Shown here: piece by piece, positions 13,399 through 13,785 of the stretch
How positions within the stretch are numbered: the stretch's first letter is position 1
Layout of the letters: each line of letters begins with the position of its first letter
Assembly (NCBI GenBank): GCA_046484775.1
Contig: JAWOIG010000115.1
Coordinates: forward strand, 1-13,785
Length of the DNA stretch: 13,785 bases
Direction: 5' to 3'
Source of the DNA: JAFGQE01 sp046484775
Lineage (GTDB): Bacteria; Bacillota; Clostridia; DUPQ01
Notes under the pieces: model-generated
What the model was told of the DNA's origin: nothing
Databases searched by the model: none
What the model saw: only the letters and a program-made list of their open reading frames with translations
Program-made: the position numbers and the translations under genes

Positions 13399-13785
13399 TT
13401 ATTCCCCGTCCTTATCCTTTTCTTCGTCCGAATCCCCGCTGTCTATGTCCAGACCTGCAAATAATGAACCGAGCGTGTTGTTGAAGTCTTCCCTGTGACT
13501 TGTAGGCAATTTGTCCTCGCTCCTCAAATCCGGTTTACGTTTCCTGTTTTTCCTGGGTTCCTGCTGGCTGTAATCCTGCTGTCTGCTATCCTTATGCTTA
13601 TTGTCCTGCTGCCTGTTCTCCTGCTGTCTGCTGTCCTGCTGCCTGCTGTCCTGCTGCCTGCTGTCCTGCTGCCTGTTTTCCTTCTGTCTGTTATCCTGCT
13701 GCCTGTTTTCCTGTTGTCTGTTTTCGTACTGCCTGTTGTCTTGCTTCTTGAATTCCCTGTTGTCTTCTCTTACGGGTTCCTCAAA
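13399..13785 (-). CDS. C-terminal part of an unrecognised pentapeptide-repeat protein
   Basis: The frame is open from the right edge to TAA at 13399, giving 128 C-terminal residues; the start lies outside the window. After FEEPVREDNREFKKQ come twelve consecutive five-residue units of consensus [DE][NS]RQQ (13740–13561). Then follow a basic patch (PRKNRKRKPDLRSEDK), a short more ordered segment (DFNNTLGSLFAGLDI) and an acidic tail (DSGDSDEEKDKDGE). It has almost no hydrophobic residues, no cysteine and no membrane segment, so this part is probably disordered. It is not the RFR-type pentapeptide-repeat family (A[DN]LxX). A proper terminator and intact frame through all repeats argue for a real gene. 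I do not recognise the family; a Gln/Arg-rich tail on a nucleic-acid-binding or envelope protein is possible, but that is a guess. Confidence 0.75.
   Translation of the reverse strand, partial: FEEPVREDNREFKKQDNRQYENRQQENRQQDNRQKENRQQDSRQQDSRQQDSRQQENRQQDNKHKDSRQQDYSQQEPRKNRKRKPDLRSEDKLPTSHREDFNNTLGSLFAGLDIDSGDSDEEKDKDGE
13561..13740 (-). repeat. Twelve 15-bp tandem repeats in coding sequence
   Basis: A 180-base tract with a 15-base period on the minus strand. Units at 13651–13665 and 13636–13650 are identical (GACAGCAGGCAGCAG) and the next (13621–13635) differs by one silent base, which suggests recent duplication. Outer units have diverged (ENRQQ, DNRQK, DNKHK, DYSQQ). No unit breaks the reading frame. 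Confidence 0.9.

Noticed and set aside
13561..13740. Repeat tract as a CRISPR array or intergenic satellite
   Set aside because: Units are contiguous 15-mers without spacers and keep one reading frame through to a stop followed by a terminator.

Overview
The window reads as ordinary chromosome from a low- to mid-GC Gram-positive bacterium, most likely a member of the Clostridia. The evidence is the gene set and order (miaB–YlbF family–mutS; rsmD–coaD–coiled-coil protein), a PyrR-type attenuator in front of a uracil permease, strong AGGAGG-type ribosome binding sites, frequent TTG/GTG starts, and tRNA genes with an encoded CCA end. I cannot name the species. Nearly everything is on the minus strand. 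The exceptions are one tRNA-Leu and the fragment at the left edge.

Layout from left to right. (1) Positions 1 to ~391: a plus-strand reading frame that enters from outside the window. It may be the C-terminal end of a transposase. It runs straight into mutS, which has lost its 3' third. (2) ~395–3774, minus: miaB (tRNA methylthiolation), a YlbF-family gene with a cysteine-rich tail, and the broken mutS, packed as an operon. (3) 3888–5461, minus: rsmD, coaD and a coiled-coil protein, ending in a strong terminator. (4) 5652–7130, minus: uraA as a single-gene unit with a consensus-like promoter, PyrR-binding loop, attenuator hairpin and terminator. (5) 7202–8185, minus: tRNA-Gly(CCC) and glpQ, apparently transcribed together from a near-perfect promoter. 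(6) 8242–11999, minus: murD, a PHP-domain phosphoesterase and glpK. (7) 12020–12179, plus: tRNA-Leu(CAG) with its own promoter and terminator; the terminator stem lies inside the last codons of the converging dehydrogenase gene. (8) 12156–13229, minus: a sorbitol/xylitol-type zinc dehydrogenase. (9) 13399–13785, minus: the C-terminal end of an unrecognised protein built on a tandem [DE][NS]RQQ pentapeptide repeat.

The genes are mostly housekeeping: translation and tRNA modification, CoA synthesis, peptidoglycan precursor synthesis, mismatch repair and pyrimidine salvage. There is also a loose glycerol/polyol theme: glpK makes glycerol-3-phosphate from glycerol, glpQ releases it from glycerophosphodiesters, and the dehydrogenase probably oxidises a sugar alcohol.

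I do not see a convincing new defence, toxin or mobile system here. The points most worth a second look are the broken mutS junction, the repeat protein at the right edge, the cysteine-tailed YlbF protein beside miaB, the apparent leaderless start of miaB, the tRNA-Gly–glpQ unit with paired 13-bp repeats upstream, and an unexplained inverted repeat at 5612–5650.
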